NCBI GenBank assembly: GCA_024649995.1
Contig: JANKMX010000004.1
Span: 1-64,000, forward strand
Direction of reading: 5' to 3'
Origin: Gudongella sp.
Lineage (GTDB): Bacteria; Bacillota; Clostridia; Tissierellales; Tissierellaceae
Length of the DNA stretch: 64,000 nucleotides
Part shown: positions 1-10,814 of the stretch, piece by piece
How the letters are laid out: every line of letters begins with the position of its first letter
Numbering within the stretch: position 1 is the first letter of the stretch
Notes under the pieces: generated by a model
What the model was told of the DNA's origin: nothing
The model's input: the letters and a program-made list of their open reading frames with translations, nothing else
The model's database searches: none
Translations under genes and position numbers: made by a program

Positions 1-11
1 TCATACATAAG

Positions 12-47
12 CAAGGGCTTTTCCATTCCTTCTGGAAAAGCCCTTGT
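12..47. terminator. Strong hairpin downstream of the 75..1787 gene
   Basis: aagggcttttcc-attccttct-ggaaaagccctt inverted repeat. Confidence 0.7.
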
Positions 48-74
48 TTTATGAGTATCTATGATAGTCTATTA

Positions 75-1787
75 TTATCTGATTTCGAGAATATCAAACT
101 GATTGTCTTTTGGGTTTCCAAAGACCTTCAGAGTATCTCCCGGCTTTGCAAACACGATGGGTGCTCCCAGCTTCTTTGCGTTGCCAACATATACCGTGTC
201 CTCGCCTCTTGCCATGATGTAATAGATGGTGTTACCATCAATTACAACACTCTGGATCCTTTCAATTACAATTGATTGCTCATCAGCATCGGCACCTGGT
301 ATGCCAGAGGTATCCATTCTATCGTAATATTGGTTCATAACGTCCTGTACATTGTCTGCCACGCTTACATTCTGATAATTTTCCGCATCAACCAATGCAA
401 ACATCTTTGCCAGTCCGGAGGCATCCTTCAATCCAATCAGATATGTTGGCCTATCCTGTATGTTTAAAAGGACAGGAAACGCCGGTGTATAATTTTTCTC
501 CTGAATCTGTCCAGTGGCAGAGTTCATGGCAGAAAACTCGTCAGCCGATGGTACCGAGAAAAACTTGGCTTCCTTTGTTCTAAGGTTCACAAAATAGAAT
601 CCGAGGTTGGATGAATCGCTCCTGATTGATGTGGATCCAGTGTATAGGTATATGTCATCATTCAGAGGAACATAGTTGTAGCCCTGGGTAGTCCTGGTTA
701 CATTTCTCTGACCAAATACTGAGTTTATGAAACCACCTGCAAGGCTGCCCCTGTAATCCAGCTGCTGAATTACAAGGCTTGAGGGATAGACCCGGTCCAC
801 CCAGGAGGGAACATCGGCGACGTCATAGTAGGTGGATGCACCTGTACTGCCGTTTGTGACTATGGCTCCCTTGACGTCCGTTCCTCCAAACATTCCAATC
901 CGCCTTGTCAGGACTGATGTTATATAGAACCCCTTTCCTTCGTCATCCACCTCGAAGTTTGTCTCCCCAAACATCTTGGTGGGGTGCCTGAATCTTATGT
1001 GTCTTGTTATGTCCCTCATGAGGATGTCGCTCTTTGAGTACTTAAGGGGCTCAACAAGCCTTATAAGATCCGCCTCCTGTGTAGCCATGTCAATCTGAAC
1101 GTAGTAGGGGATTCCGTTCCTGAAGTTGAGGAAGTACTTGATCAGGTCTGAGTACGCCAGTGGTGATACCCTGACTGGTACACCCTTGATATTTATCTGG
1201 GTGTAGTTTTCATTGATTTCAAACTGGGAAACTACCTCCTGGACAGAGCCCATCTGTCTGGCTCCGATTACCACTGCTGCATCCCGGTCCACAACAGGCA
1301 CCTTGTCATAGCTTATCTCCTCCACCGTTTCAGCAAAGTTGGCCTCCTCCACCGGTATTAGGGCTGAATACCTCTTTGCATTGAATATTGGCTGAGACAA
1401 GAATCCCAGGACTATGGGTGCAACAATCAAAATCCCCACAAGGATAATTGAAACAAAGCCCGTGCGCATAATGGACATCTTGCCAAAAATCAGATTCAAG
1501 CCATTGTAGACCAAGATGGCAAATATTAAGAAGGAGTAAAACTCCTGTGCCATAAAATTCAATGCGGGAAGGGTAACAAAGAAAAAAGCAAGCATGATAG
1601 CCAACGTGGCAAGGATGATTATAAAAGGATTTTTACCCTTCCGGTTACTGTCCCTTGCCCTCATCTCCTGCTTGAAGCCTTCAAAGCTTTCTTTAAAGCC
1701 CTTGGATGGACCCTGCTGATTCCACTTCCCAGACCCTTTTCCAAAGTCAAAATTGAAGCCCTTAAAGTTGTTCTTATTGAAATCCAT
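75..1787 (-). CDS. Conserved membrane protein of unknown function, with Gly/Phe/Asn-rich N-terminus and several TM segments
   Basis: 570-aa ORF, hydrophobic segments near residues 53-125. Confidence 0.75.
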   Translation of the reverse strand: MDFNKNNFKGFNFDFGKGSGKWNQQGPSKGFKESFEGFKQEMRARDSNRKGKNPFIIILATLAIMLAFFFVTLPALNFMAQEFYSFLIFAILVYNGLNLIFGKMSIMRTGFVSIILVGILIVAPIVLGFLSQPIFNAKRYSALIPVEEANFAETVEEISYDKVPVVDRDAAVVIGARQMGSVQEVVSQFEINENYTQINIKGVPVRVSPLAYSDLIKYFLNFRNGIPYYVQIDMATQEADLIRLVEPLKYSKSDILMRDITRHIRFRHPTKMFGETNFEVDDEGKGFYITSVLTRRIGMFGGTDVKGAIVTNGSTGASTYYDVADVPSWVDRVYPSSLVIQQLDYRGSLAGGFINSVFGQRNVTRTTQGYNYVPLNDDIYLYTGSTSIRSDSSNLGFYFVNLRTKEAKFFSVPSADEFSAMNSATGQIQEKNYTPAFPVLLNIQDRPTYLIGLKDASGLAKMFALVDAENYQNVSVADNVQDVMNQYYDRMDTSGIPGADADEQSIVIERIQSVVIDGNTIYYIMARGEDTVYVGNAKKLGAPIVFAKPGDTLKVFGNPKDNQFDILEIR

Positions 1788-2009
1788 TATGTATTAGTCC
1801 TCCCTCTACACTTCCTCAGTCACAAATAATCATTCCAACAATAATTATTACCACCTTAAGTATACCCTTTTTAACCCTCTTGAACAAAAAAGACTCTCCC
1901 TTTTATGAGAAAGTCTATACATTATGGCGAATAAGTATCTAAATTGGTTTGTCACCAAATCTTATTATATATGATTTGCGATTTAAATCAAATTATCTAA
2001 AGATGGATA

Positions 2010-2774
2010 TTATATAAGGTATCTTTCAATCTCCTCTTTGTATTTGAACAGGATTTCTTTTAATCTTTCAATTTTTTCTTCATAGTCTCCTTGACGTAAA
2101 AAGGATATAGCGACTACGTTATCAACCCTTCCATCTGGACTTCTCAATGGTATACCAACTCCGCAAATATATGAGGCAACCTCATCCAAGCTAATTACAA
2201 AGCCCTGTTTCCTTATTTGCTCATATTCAGATAGTATTTCTTCCTTTGTTGTCAATGTCTTTGAAGCGGTCTTTTCAAACACAGCTTCTTCAAGCAATGA
2301 TTTCACAATATCTTCATTGTAATAAGCCATAAGGCATTTTCCGAAGCACCCCTTGTTCATTGAATAGAATGTTCCTGGTTTGTCGTTCACCTTCAGGTGA
2401 TGGTTGTTCTCTATAGCATATATGGAAATCACATTATTCCCCTCTCTATGAGCAATTCCCACAGATTCCTTGGACTCATAAGATATTTTCTTGAGGATTG
2501 CCTCTATGCTCTTCTTGTAGTTTGCATGATGTAGGTACACATTCCCCATATGGTAGGTCATCGGTCCCATTTTGTAGACCTTGCTCATGTCGTCTCTTAT
2601 AAGCATGCCCGCTTCCTCCAAAGATGTAAGTGTCCTGTAAATAGTGGTCCTGTTAAAACCAGTCATTTCAACCAAATCAGGAACTGAAAGCTCATACGGT
2701 TCCTCAGCAAACAGGCTTAAAAGATATAACCCTTTTTCCAAGCTGGTCATCTTGTCCTTTATCGTCAACTCCAT
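2010..2774 (-). CDS. IclR family transcriptional regulator
   Basis: N-terminal wHTH (MTSLEKGLYLLSLFAEEPYELSVPDLVEMTGFNRTTIYRTL) and IclR effector domain. Confidence 0.9.
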   Translation of the reverse strand: MELTIKDKMTSLEKGLYLLSLFAEEPYELSVPDLVEMTGFNRTTIYRTLTSLEEAGMLIRDDMSKVYKMGPMTYHMGNVYLHHANYKKSIEAILKKISYESKESVGIAHREGNNVISIYAIENNHHLKVNDKPGTFYSMNKGCFGKCLMAYYNEDIVKSLLEEAVFEKTASKTLTTKEEILSEYEQIRKQGFVISLDEVASYICGVGIPLRSPDGRVDNVVAISFLRQGDYEEKIERLKEILFKYKEEIERYLI

Positions 2775-2799
2775 ACTCTCATCACCTCAATTCCAACAC

Positions 2800-4107
2800 T
2801 TAGTTTTCTTCGATTGCCATCCTGTATATAAAACAAGCATAAAGCTTTGCTGCCAAGAGCATTGTCTCAATTGATATCCTTTCATCCTCCATATGAGCTG
2901 TCTGAGGGTCCTCAGGGAAAACAGGTCCCCAAGAAACAAACCTTTCCATGGATTTTGCATAGCTAGTTCCAGCAGCAACCTTGAGGCTGTCATCTACTCC
3001 ATACTCTCTGCTAACCTCCCTCATTATCTGTAGAAAGGGAAGGTCGCCGGAAACCATCATTGGCTCAAGGTAATTGCTGATATCATAGCTATATCCAAAT
3101 TCATCAGACATCTCTTGGAATCCTCTTGATATTTTTTCCAGTGTTGTCCCATACTTTTGTCTAATATTTACATTCAGCACCACCTTGCCATTTTCAAGCT
3201 TGAGGACTGTTGGTGCTGCAGTGGTTATACCCACATGCTCGCCTTGGTAGTTATCCAAACCGTCATCAATGTTTAAATCATTTGCCTTTCCATCATTTGC
3301 AAGGTACCTGGATACAAATCCAGCAAACCTAAAACCTTCCTCCTCATCCCTCAACTTTTTACACAATCCAATTATGGGATTGTTGCCTTCTTCAGGAGTG
3401 GAACTATGTGTAGAAATCCCATGAACCGTAATCTCTCTGCCATCATTAAACCTGATAAGAGCCTTAGATGGCACTGTGTTAGGGCTGTCCCCTCCCTTAA
3501 GCTCCAAAACGCTTGAAAGCATTGGTTCCTCAAAGCTTAGGATGACATCAGCATACCCCTTTTCAATGTTGAATACTGGAAATTCTCCGTCAGGAGAATA
3601 ACCGAAATCCGGAACGGTGAATTCCTTCTTGAATGTCTCCATGTCTGTCCATTCACCTTCCTCGCTTGTGCCTATGATGAGCCAGACCTTCCTGTTAAAC
3701 TTAACCCCTGAATCCAGTACTGCCTTCATTGCGTAAAGACTCATAATAACAGCACCCTTATCATCAGATGTACCTCTTCCCCAGAGAAAGCCATCTCTGC
3801 AGACACCTTCAAAGGGTTGATTTGTCCACTTTTCAGGATCACCTATACCTACAACATCCACATGGGTCAGTATGCCCAAGCACTGATGTCCTTCTCCCAT
3901 TTCAACAATACCTACAGACATGTCGGAGGTGGTCAAGGTCCTAAAGCCCAGGTCTTTTGCCAAATTAAGAACATACTCAAGACTTTGGACGTTCTCCTCC
4001 CTATTTCCCGTGAAGCTTGGATAAGAAACAAGTTGGAGGATGTGTCCTATCATTTCATCCTTGGAGGACTCTATAAAATTATCAAGCTTTTTCCTAATCA
4101 TCAGCAT
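2800..4107 (-). CDS. M20 family (Sapep/PepV-like) metallo-dipeptidase
   Basis: HVDVVG, GRGTSDDKGA and TSEEGEW motifs. Confidence 0.88.
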   Translation of the reverse strand: MLMIRKKLDNFIESSKDEMIGHILQLVSYPSFTGNREENVQSLEYVLNLAKDLGFRTLTTSDMSVGIVEMGEGHQCLGILTHVDVVGIGDPEKWTNQPFEGVCRDGFLWGRGTSDDKGAVIMSLYAMKAVLDSGVKFNRKVWLIIGTSEEGEWTDMETFKKEFTVPDFGYSPDGEFPVFNIEKGYADVILSFEEPMLSSVLELKGGDSPNTVPSKALIRFNDGREITVHGISTHSSTPEEGNNPIIGLCKKLRDEEEGFRFAGFVSRYLANDGKANDLNIDDGLDNYQGEHVGITTAAPTVLKLENGKVVLNVNIRQKYGTTLEKISRGFQEMSDEFGYSYDISNYLEPMMVSGDLPFLQIMREVSREYGVDDSLKVAAGTSYAKSMERFVSWGPVFPEDPQTAHMEDERISIETMLLAAKLYACFIYRMAIEEN

Positions 4108-5319
4108 CTATTCCTCCATTCCACAGTAATCCACTGCCAGTTCCCTGTAAAAACATCTGGCTACTCCCAGCTCCTTAACAGCAATGCTCTCGTCTGCTGT
4201 GTGAGCAAGTTCCAAATCCCCTGGCCCTACGATTATACATTGGGCATCTGTAAAATCAGCAAGCACACCAGCATCAGACCATGCCGGAAAAGCAATGGGC
4301 TTGATTTCCTCCATCCCCAATCTCCCTAGTACCTTCATGGCTTTGCCGGCCAATGGATCCGTTAAATCCGTGCAAAATGGCCTGTGAGGGGGTATTTCAT
4401 TCGGTTCTTTGTAGCTTCTTACCGAGGCTGAAAACCTTGGTTCTTCAGATCTGATACTGTCAATCAAGTTCTCCAGCTCCTGATATACCTGGTCCAGAGT
4501 TTCTTCAGGAACCCACCTTCGATCAATCTCAATTGTACAAGATCCAGGCACGGTGCTCGGCTGGTCACCACCCCAGATTCTCCCAATATTAATGGTTGGA
4601 CTTCCTAATATGGGATGATTTCTGCCTTTAAGAACCTGAGTGTATTCCCTGTGTATCCTATCAATTAAAATTCCAGCCATTACTATGGCATTTATTCCCT
4701 TATCCATCTTCCCACCATGGACCTTTTTCCCCTTAACATCAACCTTGATCCATTCCAGACCCTTATGCCCCAAAGCAACCATCATCCCAGTAGGCTCTCC
4801 AATCACTGCTCCCTCAACAAAAGGGCCATACTTGGCTACATGTTCAATTCCTTTTCCGCCTATCTCTTCCTCTATAACACCTGCGAAAACCAGGTCACCT
4901 TTCAGTTCAACCCCTGACCTTTTTATATCTACCATTGCATAAATCATGGCGGCCAAGGCTCCTTTCATGTCACAAGATCCCCTTCCATACAGTCTCCCAT
5001 CCCTTATAGCCCCAGAAAGATGGTCCACCATGTCGTATGCCGGCACAGTGTCAAGATGACCACAAAGCATCAAAGATCTTCCTCCTCCTCTGCCTTTCAG
5101 TGTAGCTACCACGTTGAATTTATTTTCCTCAATCTCAACAAGTTTAGAGCTTATGCCCTCCTCTTCAAAGATTGAATGTATATGCATTGCAAGTGCACTT
5201 TCACTATTGAAGGTATCATAGCAGCTTGGTATCCTAACAAGTGTTGATGCCAACTCTGCAACAGCCATGCTGTCGTCATAACAGTAATCTATCTCAGTTC
5301 TAAATGATGTATTTCCCAT
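4108..5319 (-). CDS. M20 family ArgE/DapE-like deacylase/peptidase
   Basis: LCGHLDTVPAYD, GRGSCDMKGALA and GVIEEEIGGKG motifs. Confidence 0.88.
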   Translation of the reverse strand: MGNTSFRTEIDYCYDDSMAVAELASTLVRIPSCYDTFNSESALAMHIHSIFEEEGISSKLVEIEENKFNVVATLKGRGGGRSLMLCGHLDTVPAYDMVDHLSGAIRDGRLYGRGSCDMKGALAAMIYAMVDIKRSGVELKGDLVFAGVIEEEIGGKGIEHVAKYGPFVEGAVIGEPTGMMVALGHKGLEWIKVDVKGKKVHGGKMDKGINAIVMAGILIDRIHREYTQVLKGRNHPILGSPTINIGRIWGGDQPSTVPGSCTIEIDRRWVPEETLDQVYQELENLIDSIRSEEPRFSASVRSYKEPNEIPPHRPFCTDLTDPLAGKAMKVLGRLGMEEIKPIAFPAWSDAGVLADFTDAQCIIVGPGDLELAHTADESIAVKELGVARCFYRELAVDYCGMEE

Positions 5320-5322
5320 TAT

Positions 5323-6321
5323 CTATATCTCCTTGGCGAAGTGACATGCAACAAAATGTCCACTTTCTAGTTCCTCTAAAATTGGTTCTATCTCCTTGCA
5401 TATATCCTTGGCTATGGGACACCTGGTGTTGAACTTGCAACCCTTAAGTTCTTCAATTGGGCTTGGAGTCTCCCCTGGTAGAATAACTCTATCATTTCTC
5501 TTGTTTACTCCGGGTTGGGGCATTATTGCCGTCAAGGCTCTGGTATATGGATGAATACCCCTGTGGATAATCAAATCCGGTTTGCCTATTTCCATGATTT
5601 TACCAAGATACATAATTGCTATTCTATCAGAAATTAGCCAGGCCAATGAAAGATCGTGAGTTATAAAGAGGTAGGCTAGGTCTTTCTTCTCCCTCAGTTC
5701 AAGGAGAAGTCTGAGTATACCTGTTCTTATTGAAGCATCCAGCATGGAGACGGGCTCATCAGCCACCACAAATGTCGGTTCAAGGATCATTGAGCTTGCC
5801 AGGACCACCCTCTGTCTTTGACCACCTGAAAGCTCATGGGGATATCTGTAGAGATACTCCTCAACCGGACTCATCCCAGCCTGCTCCAGAGCTTGCCTTA
5901 CCCTCTCCAATCTCTCAGCCTCTGTCTTCACAAGACCGTGAACATCAAGAGGTTCAGCAACTATATCCATTACTATATTCCTAGGATTAAGAGACTGATA
6001 GGGGTCCTGGAATATCATCTGGGCTTCCTGTCTAAACTTCTTCATAAATGCCTTGTCATTTTGTCTCACTTCTTCACCAAGAAAGTCAACAGAACCTTCT
6101 GTAAGGGGGGCCAGTTGAAGTATCGCCTTACCTGTTGTGGTCTTACCGCTGCCACTTTCTCCTACTAGAGATAGTATCTCCCCCCTTCCTATACTGAAGG
6201 ATACTCCATCAACTGCCTTGAGTATGATTTTATTCTTTCTGATGATGTCTTGGGAAAGGCTTCTCTTGATATCAAAATGTACCTTCATATCCTTAATGTC
6301 AACAACATTGCTATTACTCAT
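5323..6321 (-). CDS. oppF: Oligopeptide ABC transporter ATP-binding protein
   Basis: Walker A GESGSGKTT, LSGGQRQR signature, C-terminal oligo_HPY. Confidence 0.9.
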   Translation of the reverse strand: MSNSNVVDIKDMKVHFDIKRSLSQDIIRKNKIILKAVDGVSFSIGRGEILSLVGESGSGKTTTGKAILQLAPLTEGSVDFLGEEVRQNDKAFMKKFRQEAQMIFQDPYQSLNPRNIVMDIVAEPLDVHGLVKTEAERLERVRQALEQAGMSPVEEYLYRYPHELSGGQRQRVVLASSMILEPTFVVADEPVSMLDASIRTGILRLLLELREKKDLAYLFITHDLSLAWLISDRIAIMYLGKIMEIGKPDLIIHRGIHPYTRALTAIMPQPGVNKRNDRVILPGETPSPIEELKGCKFNTRCPIAKDICKEIEPILEELESGHFVACHFAKEI

Positions 6322-7282
6322 GGCTTACCTCCCCACTCCTGTGGCATGCTGCGAAGTGCTTGCCTCCAAGTTCTCTGCTCTCTGGCTCGATCTCCAAACA
6401 GATTGGGATGCCCATGTGGCACCTGGGGTAAAAACTACACCCCTTAATCGGCTCCAATAGATTTGGAGGAACCCCTTCTATGGCAGGGGGAAGTATTTTT
6501 TCCTTCCCAACATTGGGAAAGCAAGAGATCAGTCTTTGTGTATAAGGGTGGCCTGTCCTCATGAAAATATCATCAACAGTTCCGATCTCTACAATCTTAC
6601 CTGCATACATCACCGCGATTTTGTCACAGGTCTCAGCAAGTATTGAAAGGTCATGTGTTATTAGGATAAGTCCCATTCTTAGTTCCTTGCGAAGCTTTTC
6701 AAGAAGATTCAATATCTGTGCCTGAACCATTACATCAAGTGCTGTTGTGGGCTCGTCCCCAATTATTACCTTGGGATTACAGGCAAGCGCCATGGCTATC
6801 ATGGCCCTTTGCTTCATTCCTCCACTGAACTCATGTGGATAGTTATTTATTCTCTTGGCGGGCATTTCTACCAGTTCAAATAACTCCTCAGCTCTTTTCA
6901 GAGCCTCCTTCCTTGATACCTTCTCATGAAAAACCACTGCCTCAGCTATCTGATCTCCAACCTTCATAACTGGATTTAGAGCATTCATGGAACCCTGAAA
7001 TATGATTGAAACATCCTTCCATCTTCTTGCTCTTATCTCGTTGTCGTTTAATTTTACAAGGTCAGTCTTCTCAAACAGTATTTCTCCTCCATGGATTTTC
7101 CCCTCTTTGGGTAAAAGTCTGGTAATTGAAAGAGCGCATGTTGTCTTGCCGCAACCTGATTCACCAACCAGGCCAAGAGCTTCTCCATAGTCCAAGTCGA
7201 AACTTGTTCCATCCACTGCCTTGTAAAGGCCCTTGGAGGTATCAAAATATGTTTTAAGGTCTTTTACTTCCAATAATGTCAT
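6314..7282 (-). CDS. oppD: Oligopeptide ABC transporter ATP-binding protein
   Basis: [24 protein letters not shown], oligo_HPY C-terminus. Confidence 0.9.
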   Translation of the reverse strand: MTLLEVKDLKTYFDTSKGLYKAVDGTSFDLDYGEALGLVGESGCGKTTCALSITRLLPKEGKIHGGEILFEKTDLVKLNDNEIRARRWKDVSIIFQGSMNALNPVMKVGDQIAEAVVFHEKVSRKEALKRAEELFELVEMPAKRINNYPHEFSGGMKQRAMIAMALACNPKVIIGDEPTTALDVMVQAQILNLLEKLRKELRMGLILITHDLSILAETCDKIAVMYAGKIVEIGTVDDIFMRTGHPYTQRLISCFPNVGKEKILPPAIEGVPPNLLEPIKGCSFYPRCHMGIPICLEIEPESRELGGKHFAACHRSGEVSHE

Positions 7283-7285
7283 AAT

Positions 7286-8155
7286 TTACCTCCCTCTCAG
7301 CTTTGGATTCAGAATCTCATCGAAGGCATACCCTAGAAGAGTAAAGGACAGTACAACAAGAACGACACATATTCCAGGAGGCAGATAATACCAATACGCT
7401 CCAGCAGCTGTTGCTCCGCCCTCAAATGCATAATGAAGCATCATACCCCAGCTTGCCATTGTAGGGTCACCTAGACCCAGAAAACTCAGAGTAGTCTCTG
7501 ACACTATTGCAACTGCAGCAACAAGAACTGTGTTTGCGAAAACCAGTGGAAATACATTGGGAAGGATATGCCTAAGCATTATATGAAGATTCCCTGCTCC
7601 TATTGATACGGTCCTCTCAACAAATTGCCTTTCCTTGATGGACATGGTTTGGGCTCTGACGACTCTGGCAGTACCTGCCCATCCCGTTATTCCAATAACA
7701 AATATAATGTTCCAGAGACTTGTTCCCAGGATAGCAGCAAGCACCATCATCAGAGGAAGCCATGGAATCACGAGGAAAAAATCTGTAAATCGCATAAGTA
7801 CGTTGTCCAGACCCTTCCCGAAGTAACCTGCGAGTATTCCAACTAGAGTGCCTATAAACATAGAAATTAAAGTGGCTACGGCACCAATCAATAGAGAGAT
7901 CCTTGCTCCGTGAATAAGGTTAGCCAAAATATCCCTTCCCATGTCATCAGTTCCCAAAAGATATTTCCCTGATGGAGGCTGGAGCATATCCTCAACTGCT
8001 CCAAATTCCATTGTGGAAAAGGGCACAAGAATGGGCCCAAATATTGCTACCAATATAAATACACCTAGAATTACAGCACCTGTGAGAGCCATTTTATTTT
8101 TGGCCACAGCTTTACCGAATTCCTTCATTTTTTTAATTCTTAATATCCATTTCAT
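7286..8155 (-). CDS. oppC: ABC transporter permease, OppC/DppC type
   Basis: LLGTDDMGRDIL and BPD_transp_1 EAA-like loop. Confidence 0.9.
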   Translation of the reverse strand: MKWILRIKKMKEFGKAVAKNKMALTGAVILGVFILVAIFGPILVPFSTMEFGAVEDMLQPPSGKYLLGTDDMGRDILANLIHGARISLLIGAVATLISMFIGTLVGILAGYFGKGLDNVLMRFTDFFLVIPWLPLMMVLAAILGTSLWNIIFVIGITGWAGTARVVRAQTMSIKERQFVERTVSIGAGNLHIMLRHILPNVFPLVFANTVLVAAVAIVSETTLSFLGLGDPTMASWGMMLHYAFEGGATAAGAYWYYLPPGICVVLVVLSFTLLGYAFDEILNPKLRGR

Positions 8156-8169
8156 GGCATACCCCTCCC

Positions 8170-9138
8170 TCAGTTCTTGACTCTGGGGTCAATGTAGGAG
8201 TAGGTAATATCCGCTAATACATTGGCCAACACGACTGATAAGGTGACCAATAGAAATACACCTTGAAGCAGAGGGTAATCCCTTGCTCGCAAAGCCTCAT
8301 ACATCAATCGCCCCAGTCCAGGCCAGGAGAATATAGTCTCCACCTGAATTGCTCCAGCAACGACGAACCCGATGTTTATTGCAATTATTGTTATCATTGG
8401 AAGCATTGCATTTGGAAGAGCATGCTTCTTAAGGATGTACCTTTCCCTAAAGCCCTTGGCTCTTGCTGTAGTTATGTAATCCTCGCTCAATACATCTATA
8501 AGAGTGTTTCTCATGGTAAGTGCATACTGACCTATTAGTACCAGGCTCATAGTAAGCACCGGAAGTGCCAAATGCCTGAAAAGGTCCTTGAGCATCGCGA
8601 AAGTTGTTATGAAGTTCTTCCCGGGAGTAAACATTCCACTTGTTGGAAAAAGCCTCATCTGAACACTGAACAGAACTACAAGTATCATCCCAAGCCAAAA
8701 AGTCGGAACAGAATAGGTAACAAGGGAAAAGCTTAATGTTGCAACATCAAGCTTGGTCCCCCTCTTCCATGCAGCAATAATTCCCAGGAATATCCCCACC
8801 ACAATTGCGACAATTTCGGCCAATCCAACCATAAGAACCGTAGGGAGAATCTTTTTTGCAACAACCTCGGCAACTGGAGCTTTATATACAAAAGAAATTC
8901 CCAGGTCCCCATGGATAAGGTTTTTGAAATATGTGAAAAACTGTAGATACCACGGCTGATCAAGGCCATAAAACTCCTTTACCGCAGCTATTGTCTCAGG
9001 AGTTGCCCTGGGATTCCTCATCATCATCGATAGAGGATTCCCGGGTAGCACCCTAAAGAGAATATAGTTGAAAACAAGCACCACAAGAATAGTCAGTAGT
9101 GCATATAAAAGCTTTCTGGCAATTATCTTTCTAGTCAT
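8170..9138 (-). CDS. oppB: ABC transporter permease, OppB/DppB type
   Basis: RVLPGNPLSMMM, TTARAKGFRERYILKKHALPNA. Confidence 0.9.
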   Translation of the reverse strand: MTRKIIARKLLYALLTILVVLVFNYILFRVLPGNPLSMMMRNPRATPETIAAVKEFYGLDQPWYLQFFTYFKNLIHGDLGISFVYKAPVAEVVAKKILPTVLMVGLAEIVAIVVGIFLGIIAAWKRGTKLDVATLSFSLVTYSVPTFWLGMILVVLFSVQMRLFPTSGMFTPGKNFITTFAMLKDLFRHLALPVLTMSLVLIGQYALTMRNTLIDVLSEDYITTARAKGFRERYILKKHALPNAMLPMITIIAINIGFVVAGAIQVETIFSWPGLGRLMYEALRARDYPLLQGVFLLVTLSVVLANVLADITYSYIDPRVKN

Positions 9139-9152
9139 ATCTTAATCATCCT

Positions 9153-10784
9153 TTATTCAACTGGCTTAATATTAAGATAGTTGTAATCTGTAAGATTAAA
9201 GAAGTATGTTCCTGTTTCAGGAATTTGCTTGAAACCAGTCCATCTATCGGATCTTATGGCCTGAATATTGTTTGCATAAATAATTATAATATATGGAGCC
9301 TCTTCATATGCAATCTGCTGCATTTCCCATACCATCTCACGTCTTGCTTCCTCATCTAATTCCTGCTGTTGAAGAAGAAACAGTTCATCATATCTTTCGT
9401 TGGAGAAGAATGGCTCGTTATTACCGCCTATTTGGTCGGTGGTTAAAACACCTGTTATTACAGTGGGGTCGACATCCGATCCCCAACCCCAGATAAACAT
9501 ATCATAGGTTCCGCCAATTATCTGGTCATATAGGGCTCCGCTGTCCATTGTAACGTTATTTACCTTGATTCCAACTTCAGCCAAATCAGCAGCAATCATC
9601 TGACCACTCTTTACTTCTTCAAGATTATCTGCAATGGTAATAAGTTCAAATTCAAGAGGCTCTCCTTCTGAAGATTCCCTGACTCCGTCACCGTTTGAAT
9701 CAACATATCCAGTTGAGTCCAACAAATCATTCGCCTTATCAATACTATAGCTTCTAAGCTCCGCTTCCGTTGGCTCATAGTGGAAGTAATCTCCAGGGTT
9801 AATCAGTGTTGTCCCAACAGTACCATGACCATTGTAGGCCATATCTACTATTTTTTGCTTGTTGATTGCCAGCTCAATTGCCTGGCGAATACCCTTTTCC
9901 TTAAGAAGGGGATTTCCACCGCTTTCATCAGCAGTCCAACAGTTGACTCCAACCTGCATAAAACCTTTTTCCTCACCTGAAATAACAGATACGTTCTCAT
10001 CATCCATAAGCTGATTATATTGTGCAGTATTGAGATTGTTGGCTCCATCTATCTCACCCAGCATAAGGGATTGGGCCATGGAATCAATATTGTCGTAGCT
10101 TACGAAAATATATTCATCAACTTCTGGTATATCTCCAAAGTAATCTTCGTTTACAACTACTTTGACAAAGTTGTCTCCCTGAGAGTCGAATTTATATACT
10201 CCGGTTCCAACAGGATTTTCATTGGCCCAAATCTCCAGCTCTTCATCTGGTATTTCGCTCAGAATATGCTCTGGTAGAATAGGCGTTGAATTCATCAACA
10301 TATTAGCCTTTGGAAAGTCAGTAGAAATAACAACTGTGTTTTCATCCGGGCACTGAATGTCAGTAATTCCTGTCAAGTATGAACTGTACATGTATCCCAG
10401 TCCTGTATCCATCATAAGCTCATAGGTGTATTTTACATCATCTGAAGTAAACGGCTCCCCATCGTGCCATTTGACCCCCTCCTGAAGGTTGAATGTCCAG
10501 GTAAGCTCATCTTCGCTTGTGTCCCAGTCCTTTGCCAACCCTGGGATAGGCTCGTAATTTTCATCATACTTAACAAGTGGATCGTAAATCAGCATGAAAA
10601 ACTCATAAGTTGCCTGCATATAGGATGAAAGGGGATTCATTGTATCAAAAGCAGCACTGGATCCTACAGTGAATGAATTTATCTCCTCCTCTGAAGTCTG
10701 ACCGCTTCCACCACAACCAATTTGCACTATGCTTAAAACAAAGATCAAAGCAAAAATTGTATACTTCTTAAAACGTGTTTTCAC
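9153..10784 (-). CDS. oppA: Peptide ABC transporter substrate-binding lipoprotein
   Basis: Lipobox VQIGCGG; SBP_bac_5 motifs WTFNLQEGVKWHDGEPFTSDDVKYTYE. Confidence 0.92.
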   Translation of the reverse strand: MKTRFKKYTIFALIFVLSIVQIGCGGSGQTSEEEINSFTVGSSAAFDTMNPLSSYMQATYEFFMLIYDPLVKYDENYEPIPGLAKDWDTSEDELTWTFNLQEGVKWHDGEPFTSDDVKYTYELMMDTGLGYMYSSYLTGITDIQCPDENTVVISTDFPKANMLMNSTPILPEHILSEIPDEELEIWANENPVGTGVYKFDSQGDNFVKVVVNEDYFGDIPEVDEYIFVSYDNIDSMAQSLMLGEIDGANNLNTAQYNQLMDDENVSVISGEEKGFMQVGVNCWTADESGGNPLLKEKGIRQAIELAINKQKIVDMAYNGHGTVGTTLINPGDYFHYEPTEAELRSYSIDKANDLLDSTGYVDSNGDGVRESSEGEPLEFELITIADNLEEVKSGQMIAADLAEVGIKVNNVTMDSGALYDQIIGGTYDMFIWGWGSDVDPTVITGVLTTDQIGGNNEPFFSNERYDELFLLQQQELDEEARREMVWEMQQIAYEEAPYIIIIYANNIQAIRSDRWTGFKQIPETGTYFFNLTDYNYLNIKPVE

Positions 10785-10814
10785 ATGTATTCCTCCTTAT
10801 ATTTAGTTAATCTT